Assembly (NCBI RefSeq): GCF_037126465.1
Contig: NC_088210.1
Coordinates: 12,050,011-12,114,010 of the forward strand
Source: Ornithodoros turicata
Taxonomy: Eukaryota; Arthropoda; Arachnida; Ixodida; Argasidae
DNA length: 64,000 nucleotides
Reading direction: 5' to 3'
Position 1 is the stretch's first letter; every line of letters starts with the position of its first letter. Shown one piece after another: positions 42,201-52,735 of the stretch. The notes beneath the pieces were generated by a model. The model did not search any database. It saw only the letters and a program-made list of their open reading frames with translations, and had not been told where the DNA came from. Both the position numbers and the translations under genes were made by a program.

Positions 42201-45050
42201 TAGCATTACACGGGATACCGGTAGACAAACGTATAAGCCCGCAGAAGAAGCCACGCTCGTCTCAACCTTGATATGGTACCCCCTTATCTGGGACAGAAAC
42301 CGATGAGGTTGCTCCGCGTGGAATAGGAGAAAGAGGGAACTGAAAAGGTGCGCAAACAGCTGACCTACTTGCATAGCGTGTTGGTATCACATAAACAACA
42401 GCAACAACAAATAAAGACGATGCCGATGAGATGGAGTGCGTCGCGCAGCGCCCTCCCGGCTTTGCTTTCCGTTCTCCGCATAAATGGTAACGCAAGCGGT
42501 ATGGGGACGATATCTGTAACTCACTCCGAATTCGAATGAAGTATTGTGCCCAGTGACTCCGGGTATCAGAAGAAAGCGCGTGAGAGCCTTTTTTTTTTCT
42601 CTTCTTTTTTTAAGGCTTCGATATCGGTCAGGACTGTTGTCCTGTAGTGTTGTGGAGTGTTGTCTGTTGGTTTAACTGAATACTGCGTGTGGTTCCCGAA
42701 GGTTACTGGCTAGACACCGTGTATTCACACAGGCGACATCCCCACGGAAGATTCTAGTGGAAGAAAAAGCAACACTGTTCACGGAGCCGATGTTCCGTCC
42801 CGTGTTACGTTGAACATTCATTCACACGGTGCGGAATATCCGGAATGGCGTACTGCACACTTAGCAGACGACACTTAGCAGACGACATCGTCCGCGTCCT
42901 TTCCTGTCGTCTGCTACGGAATACCTTGTGGCTGTGTCGCAGGATATTTGCATTGCACGTGACGACACGACGTTGAGCGCGTGCACTCACGTAACAGCAG
43001 AAAGCTATGCCGTTTTTCGCATCTTCCGCTGGAGTATTCTGCGGAATGTCACTCGTGTGAAAACACGGAACGAATAGGTGGGAAATAATTACAGAGAATG
43101 GTCATTATATCTGTAAGTTGTCCCTCCATGCGTGAACGCCTCGCGTTTCCGAACACGAAGGCACGTTAAATACGAAAGCTGAACACGGGTTGAGTGCGTG
43201 AGTTCATTGCGCTCAGATTGTGGCTGGCGTAACTGCAGACGCGCGTGGCCTTGTTCAGTTTCCGTCCTCTACGAAAACTGACGCAAGTGCTCTAATGCCC
43301 TCTGCGCCTCTTCCCTCCCCCCCTCGCACAGCACACGGCCTACAGAAAAGGGTTTTCCCCCGGTGCGTTTGTACTCCTCGCTTGCAGCGCCGCTACCGGT
43401 ATAACACCCGAGACTTACAAGATAAAAAGTAACCAAGGAAAAAAGTAAAAAGAAAGAGAGAAAAACTCTTGTAAACACGCTTCGTCGTATGTAGTCAAAA
43501 TCATTGGCACCGTCAAACAAAACTATTTTTTATTTTTTATTTTTATTTTTTTGTTAATGTTTCCGGTCGGTTTGAAGAAGGTACAGCTCACGCAGATTAT
43601 CGCTGGCTGCGAGAGCTACGCAGCCTTTAAAAAAAAAGGAAAGAAGAAAAACGAATAGAAAAAGAAAAGAAAAGAAAAGAAACAAAGTTCACAGCACGGT
43701 GAACCACCTCATCGCATCGCCATTCATGTAGTAGTAGTTGTTGTCAAAGCACGGTTTGGGTGTTGGACATGCGCAGTAACGACGACGCTATTTCTTTGGG
43801 TCTCAGTGCACTTGCGTCCCGTATTATAAAACTCTCGATTATTTGCGAGGAGGGTGAGAAACTCTTTCGATCTTCATCATTGACAACAAAAAACCATCTG
43901 AGGCATTCAGTAAACACTGACATTCAGTAATGTCACGCAAGATTATCGGATTAAGAGTGCGCAACAGTATACCGAGTTAAGTTTTCTTTTCAGCTAAGAG
44001 CTCCCCAGCAAGCATTAATCGCATTCTAATGCGAATTAGAATAGAGAGTGGAAAAGAGAGAGGGAGAGAGAGAGACAAAAAAAAAAGGAACAAAGGTAAG
44101 ACTAACGGATGCGCATTTAAGACTCCAGAGGGAGTTAGTGGTGACTAGTTTGGGTGTAGGTAGAGCGGGGCGCTTACTCAAGATCTTCCCCGCCTGATAC
44201 CGAATGCGCTGTTGGGATTAGCGGCTCGTAATTAAGAGGTAGCTGAGGAATTCAGTCCGCTGTTACACAAGTCTAATTAGATAGAGGTTCGGTAATTAGG
44301 GCTTTTTCGTGCGTTGCGCCTCTTTTACTTCATGGCGGTTTTAGCGCGAGGCTATAGAGCACCCATCTCAACCACTCTGCTGCGTTTGTTTTTAATTCTA
44401 TTTTTAACGCAAAGTTCAGGATAGTGCGTTTTATTTTTCAGTACTGGTGATTTATTATTCCCGAGATTCACCGCGGAGGAGGGCCGCTAATGTTCAGTCC
44501 ATTTCTGGCATTCATTTAAGATTCATTGCTGTTGTTCTTTGTTTACTAGTCGCTGCTTGCAATACGTGCGATATACACGTGGGCGGCTGATAATGTTTTC
44601 TTAACGAAGCTGTTGTAGCTTAACAGCGCTTAACGAATACAGGAATATTCGAATGCACGTTTGAAAATTGAACTCTCGCGTCTGCCCCCTCTTCGATCCA
44701 TTGGCGACCTACTATTTTTCATCCCAGTTTTATCCGGAACAAGAAATTGGTACTTTATAACTGCATGTGGCATTTTGAATCTCGTCCTTAAAAATTAACA
44801 ATTTATAATACCTCTACCGAAAACATTTAACGTAACAGCTTCTGTAGGTAGTAAGTTTATAGAACACGCGGTAAAAAAATAAAGAGAGAAAAAGAAAACA
44901 GAATTAGACAAGAAAAGTATGGAGAAAAATTATGTTCGAGGAACCTCCATCCGTTCTCCGTTAACTATAGAACATCTATACCTATTGCATATTGTACCTC
45001 TATACCTCTATATTATACATCTATACCTCTATACCTAACATACCTATATA
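42201..45050. other. No gene recognised; longest unannotated stretch
   Basis: Three copies of the TAGCAGACGAC word at 42862-42917, A-rich runs at 43628-43684 and a GAGA run near 44058 are all I can point to. Frames are short and opposed. The stretch near 44100-44350 has several GGTAATTAGG/TAATTAGA words. Confidence 0.35.
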
Positions 45051-45052
45051 TA

Positions 45053-45925
45053 CAGGGTGTCCCAGAAAACCAGCAAACGTGTCATTGAATTATAATAAAA
45101 AAACTACACCACATAGAGTCATGCGGTCAATGGCATTTCTTCTTACTGGGTTTTTGCCACCTCCTCGTGTGAATGTCGTGTAACGTAAGTTTAATTGCGA
45201 GCTTAAGTCGGAAATTTGCCTAGTAAATGTCACTTTTTTACCCCACCATTGTGAAGGGCGTGTCTAATTTAGTCAAATTAATGATAATTGACAGGGATAT
45301 TCAGGAGCTATCCCATCGGAAAAAATAGCCGAACATCGTGCTCTACGGAGGTCGCACAGAATAGCGCACGATAAATTTTTCAGCGCAATCTTTGTCAGTC
45401 CGACGAAAGGAGGTTGGAAACCCAGCCCTCCCCGACATCGCAGAAAGAGATAAAACAGGCATGGCTTATCACGTCCGACTTTCGCTGGGATAATGCTTTC
45501 CCTCCCCCAATTTTAGGAACTCTTACTTTTTCTACTATCACTCTGTGGGCTGGCTTCGGAACCTCCTTTCGGTGCACTGAGAGCGATTGCGCTCAAAAAG
45601 TCATCGCGCGCTATGGTCCGGTGCTCCAAAAAGTATTATATCTGGCTATTTTTTCCGATGGGATAGCTCGTGAATATCACTGTGAATTATCATGAATTTG
45701 AGTGAATTCGGCACGCTCTTCGTATTGGTCGGGTAAAAAAGTGACCTTTACTTGGCAAATTTCCGAGTTCAGTTCGCAAATATTTACATAATTAAACTTG
45801 GAGTACATGACATTCACATTAGGAGGTGGCAAAAACTTAATAAGAACAAATGCTGTTGACCGCATGATTCTAGGTGGCGTAGTTTTTTTATCATAATTCA
45901 ATGGCACGTTTTCTGGGACACCCTG
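45053..45925. mobile_element. Large foldback element, CAGGGTGTCCCAGAAAA ends
   Basis: TA flanks both ends. CAGGGTGTCCCAGAAAACC and GTTTTCTGGGACACCCTG match exactly inverted. The arms pair for about 300 bp (ATTGAATTATAATAAAAAAACTAC, AGTCATGCGGTCAATGGCATT and so on) with a middle of about 250 bp that itself has GGAGGTTGGAAACCCAGCCC and GGGCTGGCTTCGGAACCTCC. No transposase frame. Total 873 bp. Confidence 0.9.
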
Positions 45926-46479
45926 TAGATATCACTTCTGGTGGTCGTTACACGGTTAATTGTAAGCGTTTCTCGAGTAAGCATTTACACATTCGAACGC
46001 CACAATTGTGTTTATAATCGAAGTGATGTACCGTTTCCAGTTGGTCGCCGGCATCGCTGCTGCCGCGCAATGTTTAGCTGGAGGCTCATCCTGTGCCTGA
46101 ACCTTATACGTCACCCGTCCAGCCCTGTAGCTGACGACACACGACAGGGACGAAGTGTCCTAAGACATATTCCGGACACCTCACTAAGAGAACCGTTTAT
46201 CACGGAGCGCATTAGGCGGACGTCCGTTTTTCTCTCCCACCGTGTCAAGGGTGTCCCCCCTCCCCTCCTCCCCTTCCTCCTCTTTCCTCGAAGTGCGGGG
46301 GAACGCGCGAGAAAAGGACGACATCACTTTTCGCGTCTCTCTCACGTTGCATCCCTAAAGTAGTGCGTGGGAATATCTATTTCATGCGGTGACAGTAAAC
46401 GCACTTTTCTTGCGCTTGACGAATTACGTGCGCTGTAAAATATGTGGCATATACGTTGTTTCTGATCTTCATGCTCAAG

Positions 46480-46512
<33 letters not shown>

Positions 46513-46656
46513 AATAAATGTGCTGAGAGGAGGCTTGAAGAACACGTTTTTCACTCGTTGCGCGTTAGTGTTTTTCGTAGTGGGTTTGTCGTCGTTGTTT
46601 GGGCAAGGGTTGATGAGCTGACGTGTTCCTGTTGTTTATCATCCAGAGTTTGTCTA
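45926..46656. other. No gene recognised; (GT)n(GA)n at 46485-46511
   Basis: A plus frame of 140 codons (45941-46363) has no known motif. Confidence 0.35.
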
Positions 46657-46905
46657 CACTCTTAAAAATGAACTTCACCGCATAGCACGCTCTTAGCCAA
46701 CCATCATCTCGAATGATATCGTTATCTGCCCTGATTTGCAGAAAACGGGAGGCGTACGCCTTTTCTGAGACAAGTATGAACAGCATAAGTGTCACAAAAA
46801 AGGCGTACGCCTCCCGTTTTCAACAAATCAGGGCAGATAACGATATCATTCGAGATGATGGTTGGCTAAGAGCGTGCTATGCGGTGAAGTTCATTTTTAA
46901 GAGTG
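46657..46905 (+). mobile_element. Palindromic MITE, family P subtype P1
   Basis: TA on both sides. Almost perfect arms. The loop GTATGAACAGCATAAGTG (plus) has one stem change, GAGACAAG. Confidence 0.95.
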
Positions 46906-46914
46906 TACGCTCTT

Positions 46915-47110
46915 AAGGGAAAGTGTGGAAAGGGAGGGGGGGGAGGGTAACGGCAGGATCGACTCGACGTTGTTGGTCACACATAAGTGCATGGGCGTCG
47001 TCACGACTATTAAAAAAAAAAAGAAAGAAAAGAAAAACAGGGACGGATGGAGGATGAAGGGTGGAGACGCGTAGAGGTTGCGTGAGTTCATCGGGGAGTG
47101 CAGAGTGTTA
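46915..47110 (-). mobile_element. S2 SINE-like repeat
   Basis: GGAGGGGGGGGAGGGTAACGG, CAGGATCGACTCGACGTTG, TTGGTCACACATAAGTGC, GGGCGTCGTCACGACTAT, an A-run, then GACGGATGGAGGATGAAGG and GAGTTCATCGGGGAGTG. The reverse complement matches 605-766. No duplication is identified. Confidence 0.65.
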
Positions 47111-47111
47111 T

Positions 47112-47156
47112 AAGGAGAGGTGGTGGTGGTGGTGACGAAAACGGGCTTGCAGTTGT
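47112..47156 (-). mobile_element. S1 SINE tail fragment
   Basis: GGTGGTGGTGGTGGTGACGAA, AACGGGCTTGCAGTTG: the inverted end of the (CCA)n SINE. Confidence 0.45.
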
Positions 47157-47160
47157 TACA

Positions 47161-47392
47161 AGGACAATTTCACTGCAAAACGCGCTCCTAGCCAACCATC
47201 ATTCCGAATGACATCGTTCTCTGCCCTGATTTGTTGAAAACGGGAGCCGCACTCCTTTTTGTGACACTTACGCAGTGACGTCAATTGTCAGAAAAGGGCG
47301 TACGCCCCGCTCCTTACAAAAAAGCAGGAGTGATAACGGTACGATTCTGTGCAGTGGTCGGCCTTCAGCGTGTGTTACTGGCGAGACAATCA
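47161..47392. mobile_element. Degenerate family P copy
   Basis: AATTTCACTGCAAAACGCGC, TCATTCCGAATGACATCGTTC, TGTGACACTTACGCAGTGACG and GGCGTACGCCCCGC. The right arm is strongly changed. Confidence 0.65.
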
Positions 47393-47728
47393 ACAAGCAA
47401 TAATGTACTTATAATGATGAGTATAATACTGCAAAAAAAAAAAAAAAGTATTCGTCACAGAGCAAAGATACCTTTCAGGGAAAACTGCTGTGCAGAATAC
47501 TAAACTCAAAAGGAAATTATTTAAAATACAGAATAGTGAGTTTTAGTATACCGTTGATAAAGTTATCGTCTCTATCGGAACCAATCGCACTCGTGCGTGA
47601 CTCAGAATCTTATCCACTGATTGGTTGCGGTTGATACGGTGAGACGCTAGCCACGTTATCAACGGTCTGCTAAAACTCTCTAATATCAGGTACGGTCTTC
47701 AAGGAACGTATACAAGTCGGGGTGGCGC
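47393..47728. other. No gene recognised
   Basis: An inverted pair TTTAGTATACCGTTGATAA (47544) and TTATCAACGGTCTGCTAAAA (47657) spans about 130 bp, with ACTCTCTAATATC beyond. It may be a small foldback. Confidence 0.4.
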
Positions 47729-48204
47729 ATATTTTTGTCGTGGCTGGTCGCGGTGAAGCGCAGAAGGACGCCTCTTCCACTCCCTTATCCACCATTGTAT
47801 TACTTCCTTACACTAATGAATTACACCAATGAATTACACTAATGAATTACGTCCTTTTTGTGCTTCACTGCGACCAGGCGCGACAAAAATATGTAAACCG
47901 AAACCAATTAATTACTGCAACAAATGCCCCGCTTCGGTGGCAGATTTTTCTCTAAAAGGTGTCCACTGAAGGCCTCAAAAGGGTTACCGCCCATTTCAAT
48001 GCCGACGGCGCCCTGCTTTAGAAGTTACGTTTTTTTTCACGAAACTCATTTGAATTCTTATTTAAAGAATGAGCGCCTCCCACTCATTCACACGGTGCTC
48101 AGCTTGTAGATGGTATCGGACAGATAGTTGTAAAAAAGAAAGTGCTTCGATTGGTGCACTCGTTCGCGAATCATTTAGCCTGGGGGTTTAACTGAAACAC
48201 CCTG
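47729..48204 (-). mobile_element. Terminal-hairpin element, partner at 53173-53622
   Basis: On the minus strand it begins CAGGGTGTTTCAGTTAAACC, passes GCCACCGAAGCGGGGCATTTG and CAGTAATTAATTGGTTTCGG, and ends in a hairpin. In the hairpin CATATTTTTGTCGTGGC and GCGCGACAAAAATATG flank short tandem TGAATTAC units. The 53-kb copy has the same order on the plus strand. Confidence 0.8.
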
Positions 48205-48212
48205 TATAATGT

Positions 48213-48454
48213 GGATATGAACTTCACCGCATAGCACGCTCATAGCCAATCATAATCTCGAATGATAGCGTTATCTGCCCTGATCTCTTGAGAACAGCAG
48301 GCGTACGCATTTTCTGTGACACTTATGCTGTTCATAATTGTCACAGAAAAGGCGTACACCTCCCGATTTCAACAAATCAGGGCATACAACGATATCATTC
48401 GAGATTATGATTGGCTATGAGCGTGCTATGCGGTGCAGTTCATTTCTAAGAGTG
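48213..48454 (-). mobile_element. Palindromic MITE, family P subtype P1
   Basis: Left terminus eroded (starts near ATATGAACTTCACCGC), right terminus TTCTAAGAGTG followed by TA. Loop CTTATGCTGTTCATAA. It begins directly behind the preceding element. Confidence 0.9.
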
Positions 48455-49404
48455 TACAGCGGCGTAGCGACGCGGTTTCCTATGGGGCTGTGCAGCCTTT
48501 CTTTGAAGCTTATAGCAACGGTACCAGATTGAGAAATGATTGAATGTCTCGCTCTTTAATGTGGCGTCTGCGAGACGACGATAACGGTTCTCATTCTTTG
48601 GACAACTGCTATATTCAAATGCAGATATTAAACCATTCCTGCTTTCAGGACGGCTACCCTGATTAGCGGGTGATAACTGATAACGTCCGGTAGCGTAATC
48701 CAGGAAATTGTGCGAATGAGAGATGTCAAATTTCGATAGATTCTTAGAATCGGTGCGCTTGTCATTTATGGGAATTGCCATAATCCACGCTCGTTATATA
48801 GGCATGCATAAGGCATGTCAAAATCGCGCCGCTGGCTTCATATTCAGAGTCGCTGTTGCCCTTCCAGTATTTCATGTATCATTCCGGTTTATCTTGGTTC
48901 TGTTGGTTTTCCACGTATTGGGGGTATTATGCAGGAAGTACCTTCATCTTTACTTGTTCCGTCGGTTCTAAAGACTTGATTTGAACTTGCCCGGCTGCTG
49001 TGTATCTCCCAGACTTCACAATCCTTTTAAAATTCGACGCCGTTTTTTTTTTCTAATTGAACACAGTCTCCGCTCTCGTTTTCCCCCTATAACGCTATTA
49101 ATGAATAGAATGGTCTTCCACAGTCAGCATCGCAGATGTTAATCTTTAGGCTAGCATCCGGAGCGCACCTGAGCAGTAGCCCCAGATTACAATGCCCGGG
49201 AGACACCGACAGAAAGTTCGTTCGTAATGAGACAGCACAAGCACCAGCACACTGGAATCAGGGAGGCCGTGCAAAATCATTGACTTGATGCCCCGTTGAA
49301 AGGGCTTACCCGGCATACGAATGGCCTGCTGTTTACTATTTATGCTGCTGTCTAATCTGCTTTGTCCAGCAAACTGGTCTCCACCAAAAGACAATGACTC
49401 AGAG
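48455..49404. other. No gene recognised
   Basis: CAGCGGCGTAGCGACGCGG directly after the P copy resembles a hAT terminus, but no partner is found. Frames at 48446-48781 and 48723-48971 are opposed. Confidence 0.35.
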
Positions 49405-49520
49405 TTTATACCTCACTCACCGGACTTCTCAACGATTCTAGCAGCGACCGGTCCACGACTTAATTTCTGGCTGTCCTCATTTTAACATCGTATATCATAT
49501 AATATCATCCTAGCATCCTA
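49405..49520. repeat. Dispersed repeat copy, paralogous to 9896-10385
   Basis: TCACTCACCGGACTTCTCAACG, AGCAGCGACCGGTCCACGAC, TTCTGGCTGTCCTCATTTTAAC and ATCATCCTAGCATCC. It has a single GGTCCACG (49450-49457) where the other copy has a SINE. Confidence 0.85.
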
Positions 49521-49773
49521 CACTCTTAAAAATGAACTTCACCGCATAGCACGCTCCTATAGCCAACCATAATCTCGAATGATATTTGTTATCTGCCCTG
49601 ATTTGTTGAAAACGGTAGGCGTACGCCTTTTTTTGTGACAGTTATGAACAGCATAAGTGTCACAAAAAAGGCGTGCGCCTCCCGTTTTCAACAAATCAGG
49701 GCAGATAACGATATCACTCGAGATTATGGTTGGCTAGGAGCGTGCTATGCGGTGAAGTTCATTTTTAAGAGTG
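49521..49773 (+). mobile_element. Palindromic MITE, family P subtype P1
   Basis: Same left flank (CATCCTA) as 10386 and the same left-arm variant AACGGTAGGCG. The right flank is AT. The loop reads GTTATGAACAGCATAAG, the opposite direction from its paralogue. Confidence 0.95.
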
Positions 49774-49847
49774 ATATCATATCATATCAGGTCGCGACCC
49801 TGATCCACATGGTTGAGGCCAACAAAGGCAAGTCGGGATCGTCGTCA

Positions 49848-50402
49848 CTACACTCTTAGAAATGAACTTCACCACATAGCACGCTCCTAGCCAACCATCA
49901 CCCCGAATGACAACGTTCTCGCCCCTGATTTGTTGAAAACGGGAGGAGGAGCCTATTTTGTTCCCATTATGCACGGCACAAAATAGGCTCCTCCTCCCGT
50001 TTTCGACAAATCAGGGGCTTGAACGTTGTCATTCGGGGTGATGGTTGGCTAGGAGCGTGCTATGTGGTGAAGTTCATTTTTAAGAGTGTAGAGTCACTAA
50101 ATAGGGAGCAGAGTAGCGACACTGAGCCACGCCGGCGAGCGAGACCGCCATCTTGTGTCCGGCTCGGCTGCGTCGCCTAGCAACGGGACGCCAATCTCCC
50201 CCTTCTCCTCCGAAGAACAGCGCGCAGTCGAGCCAGCGCGTAACCGAGGAAACCGGTTTCGGACGGAGGGGACTCAACATGGACGGCGCATTCTTGGAAG
50301 GAGAAATCACGTGACACGATCGGCCCAATCGCGGACACCGAACGGCGGCTCCTGCGCGGAAAAGGAATGCGATACTCTGTACCCTATTTAGTGACTCTAT
50401 AG
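49848..50402. mobile_element. Foldback MITE, family F, with nested P copy
   Basis: The family F left end CTAGAGTCACTAAATAGGG is split at its TA by the P copy 49851-50088. The right end is CCCTATTTAGTGACTCTATAG. TCGTCA stands outside both ends (49842-49847 and 50403-50408), a 6-bp duplication. Interior GACACTGAG…GCCATCTTGTG is non-coding. Confidence 0.85.
49851..50088. mobile_element. Palindromic MITE, family P subtype P2
   Basis: TA on both sides. The target TA is the one inside CTAG of the family F terminus. Nearly perfect arms. Loop GCACGGCAC with AGGAGGAGCC stems. Confidence 0.95.
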
Positions 50403-50725
50403 TCGTCACCGGCACCAATGTTTTTAGAGTGTACAGTGCGGCTTCGTGCTCATAATTGCTCAATTCAGGTATACGCCTTTCCCTCACCTCGCTTTTATCC
50501 GAGTCTGTATGAGCTAGAGTCACTGAATAAGCTTCGCTTCAGAGTATCGACACTGAGGTCCAAGGGAGAGCAGGGGCGCCATCTTGTTTCCGCACCACAC
50601 CGGTACCATCCCCTGTTGAGGGTCAAAGACTGCCAACATTATGCTCGCTATGGGATAGAGAAACCTGTATGATTGTTGTGCGATAATCCATGTTTTGTCC
50701 CATGAGCATCACGGGGATGTCAAGG

Positions 50726-50969
50726 CTAGAGTCACTAAATAAGCTACGCTTCAGAGTATCGACACTAAGCCGCCATGTTGTTTCGGATGACCTCCAGCGC
50801 CATCCATTTAGCGCTCTTCGAAGTGTTGTCTTCTTTCACTGCTGAACTTCAACTTCATCTATTTCTACTGCCAAGATAGAGGTGGGGCTGGAGGTCATCC
50901 GAAACAACATGGCGGCTCTTTTTGCCTCAGTGTCGATACTCTTAAGCGTAGCTTATTTAGTGACTCTAG
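50726..50969. mobile_element. Foldback MITE, family F, 244 bp, 6-bp TSD
   Basis: CTAGAGTCACTAAATAAGC and its exact inverse at the ends. Arms pair through CCGCCATGTTGTTTCGGATG, ACCTCCAGC. TCAAGG flanks both sides (50720-50725 and 50970-50975). The inverted paralogue at about 25800 has the uninterrupted CACCTTGACA. Confidence 0.92.
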
Positions 50970-51068
50970 TCAAGGCGAGCTCAAGGCCGCCAACTTTCAC
51001 GAGCTGCATGCAAGAGAAAGGAACATTTCACCCGCGCACGATAGGCGGCATCGTGCGCTAAAGTGCGC

Positions 51069-51375
51069 CAGAGCCGTTAATTGGAGAGTTTGGCCATTGG
51101 GTTGGAGCCTGTCCCAAAGCGAGCCATTTGACGTCACACGATGGGCGGCGCCAAGGCCAGTGGCACCATTTTGGATCAGGGCTGTCGCATTGAAATCTCC
51201 CATTCCGCCATTTTGGAGCAGAGGCACAGCCTTGAAGTTCCTCCGTGCCGCCGCGGGTCGCCTTTCATGCCGGTCAAGTGGGCGGAGCGATGACGTCTGT
51301 GACGTCAGGCCGCTCCCCCACCTCCGGGCGGCAAAAGATCACAGAATGGCCAAACTCTCCCTATAAACGGCTCTG
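51069..51375. mobile_element. hAT MITE, 307 bp, perfect 8-bp TSD
   Basis: Ends CAGAGCCGTTAATTGGAGAG and CTCCCTATAAACGGCTCTG, with GTTTGGCCATT/AATGGCCAAAC further in. AAGTGCGC flanks both sides (51061-51068 and 51376-51383). Interior is non-coding. Confidence 0.92.
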
Positions 51376-51484
51376 AAGTGCGCGTGGCTACCACCGTGGC
51401 GCGGTAACAAGATGGCGCATGCTCGCTCTTGGAACTCAGTGTCGATACTCTGAAACGAAGCTTATTTAGTGACTCTAGTATGGG

Positions 51485-52263
51485 CTATGAAGACTGGATC
51501 GTAAATATATATAGGTAAAATTTTGCGGGCATAACCTAATCCTCCAACTCACTCGAACCATAGCAGCAAGGTCACCCCAGAACCAGCTTCATCGCGCACC
51601 GCGTTTTCACGAGTTCTGACGCTCGGTTCATCAACACACATTAACAAAACAAGAAGAGAAAACCTGGAAGGGATCGAGCTCATAATTTAACGGCACGCCT
51701 GACGCTTTGTTTTCTCGCTTTGTCGTCCGCACTCATCAAGCATTTTCTTCACGGTCTGGTAGACGATCGTCTATTTTTTTTTCTGAAAAAACTCACCGCG
51801 TTCAACAGCCACCACCACCTCGCTCCCTTCCTTCTTCTTCTTCTTCATTGTTTTTTTTTTTTTTCTTCACCGATGTCCGTGGCTTTTCCGGAACGAATTC
51901 CCCCGTCCTCCACAGTTCTTCCGCATGAGTGCAAGCACAGCGCTTCTTGGCTCCCCACACAAAAGGTGCGCGGGCCCGTGGCGGGATGAGATTTATTCTG
52001 GAGATAATTTTTCACGCCCCCTGATGTTCAACGCAGAAGCTAAAGGTACAACAGATTTTCAGTGAATATCGGGGGAAACGGGTTTGCTTCGCTACGCCTT
52101 CTTTTTCGTCCTTCGCGGCCTCCCTGTTGCGTTGAAGGTGTCACGCTGGAAAGCGTATCTCTTTTTCTTATCTCTTTTGCTAAAAATAAATAAAAAATGC
52201 GCAAGCTCGGCACAGCTTTGTGTCTCTCTGACTGAACACATGACGGGTAGTTCCGGAAGGCCA
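51485..52263. other. No gene recognised
   Basis: T-runs at 51773 and 51849 and a (TTC)n stretch at 51832-51846. The overlapping frames are low-complexity. Confidence 0.35.
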
Positions 52264-52515
52264 CACTCTAAAAACAGAACTTCACCGCATAGCACGCTGC
52301 GCGCCAACCATTGCCAAGAATGATAGGGTTGTCGCTTCTGATTCGAAGAGAGACGGGGGCGTACGCCTTTTTGCGGCATTTTTTATACGTATCTCAAAAT
52401 TGCCACAAGAAGGCGTACGCCCACCTCTCTTTTCGAATCAGAAGCGATAGCTCTATGATTCGTGGCAATGGTTGGCTCCCAGCGTGCTATGCGGTGAAGT
52501 TCCGTTCTTAGAGTG
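52264..52515. mobile_element. Palindromic MITE, family P subtype P3
   Basis: Left flank CA, right flank TA. Termini CACTCTAAAAACAGAAC and GTTCCGTTCTTAGAGTG. Core TAGGGTTGTCGCTTCTGATTC. Stem GGCGTACGCCTTTTTG. Confidence 0.93.
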
Positions 52516-52517
52516 TA

Positions 52518-52733
52518 GTGCTGAAAGGGCTTGCCGTAGCCGGCCTCACAGAGGTGGGCAACGTCACTACTGACGTCCTGGGGGAATGTGCGTCCTGGGC
52601 CGGCTTCTAAGGGAACTGTGCCGACATATGTCTGAAAGCGTATGAGGAAAACCCAGGAAAAACCCCAGACGTCACAGCCGGCACCGGGACTCGAACCCGG
52701 GTACCTCCCAGTAAAACAACACGCCGTACGCTT
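52518..52733 (-). mobile_element. S1 SINE, partial tRNA head
   Basis: Minus strand: GGAGGTACCCGGGTTCGAGTC (box B), GTGCCGGCTGTGACGTCTGG, GGTTTTCCTCATACGC, TTTCAGACATATGTCGGCAC, AGTTCCCTTAGAAGCCGGCC and GGCTACGGCAAGCCC. It lacks the box A part and most of the CCA tail. It abuts the P copy. Confidence 0.85.
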
Positions 52734-52735
52734 CG

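Larger units (their letters stand above)
50514..51478. mobile_element. Long family F element (965 bp) hosting two insertions
   Basis: Ends CTAGAGTCACTGAATAAGC and GCTTATTTAGTGACTCTAG, continuing inverted through CAGAGTATCGACACTGAG and CGCCATCTTGTT. TATGAG (50508-50513) and TATGGG (51479-51484) flank it, 5 of 6 matching. Nested inside are another family F copy (50726-50969) and a hAT MITE (51069-51375). A copy without either is at 25698-26012, inverted. Confidence 0.85.
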
